Shown here piece after piece: positions 59,927-64,000 of a stretch of 64,000 nt of DNA; the first letter of the stretch is position 1; each line of letters opens with the position of its first letter. The DNA is from Scheffersomyces stipitis CBS 6054 (taxonomy: Eukaryota > Ascomycota > Pichiomycetes > Serinales > Debaryomycetaceae), in NCBI RefSeq assembly GCF_000209165.1, contig NC_009068.1, positions 1,240,001 through 1,304,000 on the forward strand. The letters run 5' to 3'. The notes under the pieces were generated by a model, which saw nothing but the letters and a program-made list of their open reading frames with translations, had not been told where the DNA came from and made no database searches. The translations under genes and the position numbers were made by a program.

Positions 59927-62900
59927 CTATTGAATATCTGCATTCATCATTGCAAGGGTTTCCGTAGCCAACTCAACTATCAACACCGAACCGTCGTGGC
60001 TCTTGAGCAATTCTAATGCATTAGTAACAGTCTTTGCAACATTCATCTGCTCAAGGATTTCAGATCTTGTGGAAATAACGATCAACTGCTTGAGGATTCT
60101 AAGTAGATTCAACTGTACAACAGCATTTTTGTTGTGTGTGCGAAGCTTGAGCACTATATTGTTGATGACATTGGCATTGGCCATAAATCTACCTACACGT
60201 TCGTAAGTTACAATCAACTTGAAATAATTCTCCAAAGCCCCTTCTAAATTAGATACCTTAGGCAACAAGAAGCCGGCTACAAGACAGTCCTGTGATCTGG
60301 AGGAGTCGATTTTTACGTAATGTGAGTCTTCCTCAGCCCACTTAATAATTGAATCTAGAGAATTGGACTGCCAGTACGGATCAAGAAGTAGATTGTAGTA
60401 GACCGTCAAGATATCGTGCTTCTTGAGGGAATCGCGTACCTCATGCTCACAGTGAACCATTTCACACAACAATGGAAGAACAAACTGTTTGAATGGAAGG
60501 TTGATCATGGACAACGTCTTCAAATAGGGAACTACTCCCAATTGAACGAGCTCCACCTCGCGTGAATGATTTAAGTAGCAACAATTGTACAATATGGGAG
60601 CTATAATATTGTTGACTTCTTTGTAATGTACAGTAGATGGAATGTGTGCTTCCAACTGGCTTATCAAAAACTCCAGAATCTCTGCCTTATACAATGACTT
60701 CAAGTTGTTCGAGATGCATGACATCAGCTTCACGAATTTAAGAATAGAAAGCTGGTGGTTGAAGCCCAAGTGTGGATAGACCTTAAATAGTAGTTTATAC
60801 AACTCTGGACTTGATATATTCTGTCTAACTCTGGCCTCAGACTGCCCAAAGAATTTGATAATGCTGATAATGTTGTCCATAGTCTGTTCTATGGTTTGTT
60901 CCGAAACTTCTGTCATCGCTGGCTTAGATTTTATTCTTATCAACCTGTTAAGAAGAACAACAAACCAGAACAAAACTCCATACTTCGCCAATATTCTACA
61001 AAGATCAGACTTGGACCTGGTAAAGTCCTTCGTCAATACACTGGCAATGCAATCGACTGCGGCCAATGGAAAGGAGGGAGTCGAGTCAAAGTCTTCTTCA
61101 AGAAATTTGGAAACTACTCTCAAACCACCAGAAGAAACAAGCATCGAAAGCGCTTTTTCAGAATTTTGAAATATGCCAACAAATCTAACCACCTGCAATC
61201 TGATATTGATATCGTACATGGAGCTTTTGAATTGGGTTACGGCAGGAATTCCACCAAGTAAACAAAAGTTCTCAAACAGGCCAACATTGTTTTCAAAAAT
61301 ATGATTGAGCACTGACAAAGTGTAGAGCCAAAGCTTTTGATTTTTAGGAAGCTCCAGAGCACTATCTAGCAACTCCAAAAAGGATAATACTCCGTGGTCT
61401 CTAATTAAAACATCGTGCAGCACAGGATACTTCTTAACCAAGTGTAGCATTCTCCCAGTTATCTTTACAAGTGAGCCAATGATATCCTCGTTCTCAGTAT
61501 GAGCTAGTTCGACTCTATTGGAGAATTTCGAAACAAGATATTCCATTTTACTTTGAATCTCCAACTCATTGGTATCAAAGTTCTCTATGTCAATATTCAA
61601 GAAGGGATCAGATTCGTCTTCGAGTTTTTCTTGTTCCTCTATGTTGAAACGTAATTTTGCACTATGTAAACCACTAAACGATGAACCATCCCCTTGAGAG
61701 CTATCATTCTTTTCTGAGAACTTTTGCAAGAGCTCTTCTTTCGTATACTTAGGTGGAGGAACCGAACTGGGCAAAGAATCTAACTCGCCATCAACATCGG
61801 TTATTTGTATGATATCGGGCATTCCTGGTCTTATGTTTGGAATCTTCACTCCTTCGAAATCCTTGTCCCAACTTTCCTCATTCATTTCGGAATAACTTGC
61901 TATAGATTTGAGTTCCATCTTAGGAACAGTTCTTTCACCATTGAGATTTAACATGGATGTCTTGGAAATGTTGCCAGATGGTAACAACCATCTATGCTTC
62001 AATAGCAATTTGGCCGTGCTTCTCAAACTGGCTTGTTTCTGGAAACATTCCATCAAGAAGTCCTTGGCCAAAGATGATATAAATTTTGGTAACGGAGGAT
62101 GATCATCTGTGCCAATGGCGTGTAAAGCCGCCATTGGATTCAAGTCATGATACGGCGGGTTCATGGTGAACAATTCAATTATAGTTGCACCTAAAGACCA
62201 TATATCAGACGCTGTACAGATCCCATCTCCACCAAGAACTGTTTCTGGGGCCATCCAATTGGGTGTACCCTCTGCACTATGATGCTGAGACGTTACTTTG
62301 GTAGCCAATCCGAAATCAGCAAGCTTAATCTCACCACTTTCGGTCAATAGCACATTGGCCGCCTTGACATCTCTATGAACTACACCTTGCTCATGAAGAT
62401 AATTTAGCCCATGTAGAATCAGGGTGGTGTACTTAGCTAATTGTGGTTCTGGTAATCCATGATCCATTTTCTTGTAAAGTTGACGAAGAGAACCTCCAGA
62501 ACAGAATTCTAAGAGGATATTTAGCGAAGATGAAGTCTTTACAAAACCATGGTACTTTACAATATTGGGGTGTTTCAATATCTTCAAAAGATCGATTTCA
62601 CCCATGAGTCCAGCTACATTCTGCTTTCCTTCAAGCATTATCTGCTTGATTGCTATCACTTGGTTCGTCTTCAAGTTGATTCCCTTATATACATTGGCAA
62701 AAGCTCCTCTGCCAACCAACTTAGAGAATTGAAATGAATCGAGAGCGTTGCTCAGTCGGATTCCAGGTTTCTTTTCGATTCGTTGAGCAGGCGTTAACGA
62801 TACATTTACAGAAGGATTACGCATACCCTTCCTGGGAGTTCTGTCTGCCGATAGAACAGGCGTAGGAGGTAATGCAGGTGTTTCCAGGAGAGAAATCACG

Positions 62901-63670
62901 TTCTTTCTTAGCTTTGATAACTGCCACTGATTTTTGTCCTGATGGTTTATGTGGCCAATGTCATGGTGCTGGCTTTTATTATTATGGAATTGGTTGTTGA
63001 TGCTCCTATTAGTGTAGTTGGTATGATGTTGTAAGTTGTTATTATTGGTATTGTGTTGCTTTTGCTTGTATGGGGTTTTTCGTATAACCTTCTCTAGAAA
63101 CGGAGAGTCGTTTTCGTCGTTTTCGTCATTTTCGCCTTCGATGCTTATAGTATTACGATATTCATTATTCATTTCTTCCTTTTCTTCACTGCTATCATTG
63201 CTTTTGTCATTAGACATCTCCTCTATTGGATATATGACATTTTGCAAAGGACGATCTTCCAAAGTGAACTTTATTCGACTTGTAGATGAATTTCTCGAAT
63301 CCTGTTCAAATATGACCGGCACTTTTCCTTGTATTCTCTTCACAAAAGGCGACTCAGTTATCGATTCGTTCGAAGATATTGGCCCATTGCTTCTTACTAT
63401 TCCCGACGACTCAGATACTTGCGAAAACTTGGAATAGCTGAGATACAAGTCTTGGTCATCGAAGTCAAATTCGTTGCTATATATTTGGTCATCCCGATCT
63501 TCCTTAAATTTCAGTAAAGTTGCTGCTTTTTTTTGAATATCCACTCTGTTTGATATGCTTTTGATCGAATCACGGTTAGCCACCATATTGGTGCTATAGT
63601 CGTCTAGTCGGGATACTCCGTTATATGATGATTCGTTACGAGTTCTTGTGGTGTCGCTATATTCAGTCAT
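59927..63670 (-). CDS. CDC15: Mitotic exit network kinase Cdc15
   Basis: This 1247-residue Ser/Thr kinase couples the Tem1 GTPase to Dbf2-Mob1 in mitotic exit and cytokinesis. The kinase domain (about 314-575) is intact: GRGAFANVY, Lys342 in AIKQ, HRDVKAANVLL, DFGLAT and the GTPNWMAPE activation segment. Downstream, ESWDKDFEGVKI matches the motif after the S. cerevisiae kinase domain (YHWDADFQEEKL). A long helical/armadillo-like C-terminal half (about 680-1240) binds the spindle pole. Unlike S. cerevisiae Cdc15 (974 residues, kinase near the N-terminus) there is an extension of about 310 residues before the kinase, rich in Ser, Asn and His, containing TP sites. Confidence 0.93.
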   Translation of the reverse strand: MTEYSDTTRTRNESSYNGVSRLDDYSTNMVANRDSIKSISNRVDIQKKAATLLKFKEDRDDQIYSNEFDFDDQDLYLSYSKFSQVSESSGIVRSNGPISSNESITESPFVKRIQGKVPVIFEQDSRNSSTSRIKFTLEDRPLQNVIYPIEEMSNDKSNDSSEEKEEMNNEYRNTISIEGENDENDENDSPFLEKVIRKTPYKQKQHNTNNNNLQHHTNYTNRSINNQFHNNKSQHHDIGHINHQDKNQWQLSKLRKNVISLLETPALPPTPVLSADRTPRKGMRNPSVNVSLTPAQRIEKKPGIRLSNALDSFQFSKLVGRGAFANVYKGINLKTNQVIAIKQIMLEGKQNVAGLMGEIDLLKILKHPNIVKYHGFVKTSSSLNILLEFCSGGSLRQLYKKMDHGLPEPQLAKYTTLILHGLNYLHEQGVVHRDVKAANVLLTESGEIKLADFGLATKVTSQHHSAEGTPNWMAPETVLGGDGICTASDIWSLGATIIELFTMNPPYHDLNPMAALHAIGTDDHPPLPKFISSLAKDFLMECFQKQASLRSTAKLLLKHRWLLPSGNISKTSMLNLNGERTVPKMELKSIASYSEMNEESWDKDFEGVKIPNIRPGMPDIIQITDVDGELDSLPSSVPPPKYTKEELLQKFSEKNDSSQGDGSSFSGLHSAKLRFNIEEQEKLEDESDPFLNIDIENFDTNELEIQSKMEYLVSKFSNRVELAHTENEDIIGSLVKITGRMLHLVKKYPVLHDVLIRDHGVLSFLELLDSALELPKNQKLWLYTLSVLNHIFENNVGLFENFCLLGGIPAVTQFKSSMYDINIRLQVVRFVGIFQNSEKALSMLVSSGGLRVVSKFLEEDFDSTPSFPLAAVDCIASVLTKDFTRSKSDLCRILAKYGVLFWFVVLLNRLIRIKSKPAMTEVSEQTIEQTMDNIISIIKFFGQSEARVRQNISSPELYKLLFKVYPHLGFNHQLSILKFVKLMSCISNNLKSLYKAEILEFLISQLEAHIPSTVHYKEVNNIIAPILYNCCYLNHSREVELVQLGVVPYLKTLSMINLPFKQFVLPLLCEMVHCEHEVRDSLKKHDILTVYYNLLLDPYWQSNSLDSIIKWAEEDSHYVKIDSSRSQDCLVAGFLLPKVSNLEGALENYFKLIVTYERVGRFMANANVINNIVLKLRTHNKNAVVQLNLLRILKQLIVISTRSEILEQMNVAKTVTNALELLKSHDGSVLIVELATETLAMMNADIQ

Positions 63671-64000
63671 GCTGACGCGTTCATTTCTAAATTTGATAGA
63701 CTTGCTCTCGTAGTATGGAGCTATACTTTAATACCACGGCGATAAGAGCGCCTTGTATGGAAATCGGAGTCGCTGGTGGTTTTTGTTCGTCTCGAAAAAA
63801 CAAGAAGCTCAAATGTAGAAATCAGTTTGTTTACCTTTTTGAGATTTGGTTGCACAAATCGAGCGCATTATTTTACAGGTTACGTTTAGCAGCCATACTC
63901 AATTATAATAAGGCTAAATAAATTGATGTTGCTGTTGAATTATGAATAAATGCCATATCTAATAGAAATGTCTATGATGTTAGAAAAAGTAGAATATAAG
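63671..64000. other. CDC15 upstream region to window edge
   Basis: About 330 bp. A perfect ACGCGT (MCB) lies at 63675-63680, only 5 bp before the CDC15 ATG, so it is in the leader unless the true start is further downstream. A 68-codon plus-strand frame (63715-63921) is not recognisable. Confidence 0.5.

Noticed and set aside
63715..63921. 68-codon plus-strand frame near the right edge
   Set aside because: It lies in the CDC15 upstream region, is unconserved in appearance and has no motif.

Overview
The window is nuclear DNA of an ascomycete yeast. About twenty protein genes each resemble one Saccharomycotina protein, they are almost intron-free, and the single clear spliceosomal intron uses textbook yeast signals (GTAAGT, TACTAAC, AG). 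A Ty1/copia retrotransposon of the Tca2/pCal type, the gene complement and strong TTG-over-CTG codon use point to the CUG-Ser (CTG) clade, with Scheffersomyces (Pichia) stipitis or a close relative the best guess. This is inference. All proteins are described with CTG read as Leu, whereas in that clade it would be Ser.

Layout, left third (1-31 kb, roomy, intergenic gaps up to 3.4 kb): a minus-strand gene cut by the window edge (Tco89-like TORC1 subunit); a secreted acid sphingomyelinase-like phosphodiesterase; a JLP1-type sulfonate/2-oxoglutarate dioxygenase; CBC2 (nuclear cap-binding subunit); SCY1 pseudokinase; ERG3 (sterol C-5 desaturase) with three Upc2-type sterol elements in its promoter; then a urea-use pair, DUR3 (transporter) and DUR1,2 (urea amidolyase), in tandem and separated by a 2-kb region with at least nine GATAA sites; HAT1; and LSP1 (eisosome).

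Middle (31-45 kb): REC8 meiotic kleisin and an M28-family, transferrin-receptor-like membrane protein that has lost most of its zinc ligands. Next comes a complete LTR retrotransposon (36781-42910, minus strand, 285-bp LTRs identical by eye, 5-bp target duplication CTTTA, gag and pol in one frame separated by a single TAA). RSA3, tRNA-Gln(TTG) and the intron-containing RPF2 follow.

Right third (45-64 kb, compact): NUP133, DAD2 and SGO1 (the last two divergent), CDC21 thymidylate synthase, an FMP10-like hotdog protein, TRX3, PUF6, PEX2 and CDC15.

Functional themes are urea uptake and breakdown under apparent nitrogen (GATA) control, 60S ribosome assembly (RSA3, RPF2, PUF6 with shared PAC/RRPE-like motifs), and chromosome segregation/mitotic exit (REC8, DAD2, SGO1, CDC15). 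An identical TCACGTGA octamer lies about 95-130 bp upstream of four start codons. No CRISPR array, plasmid or bacterial-type feature was seen.
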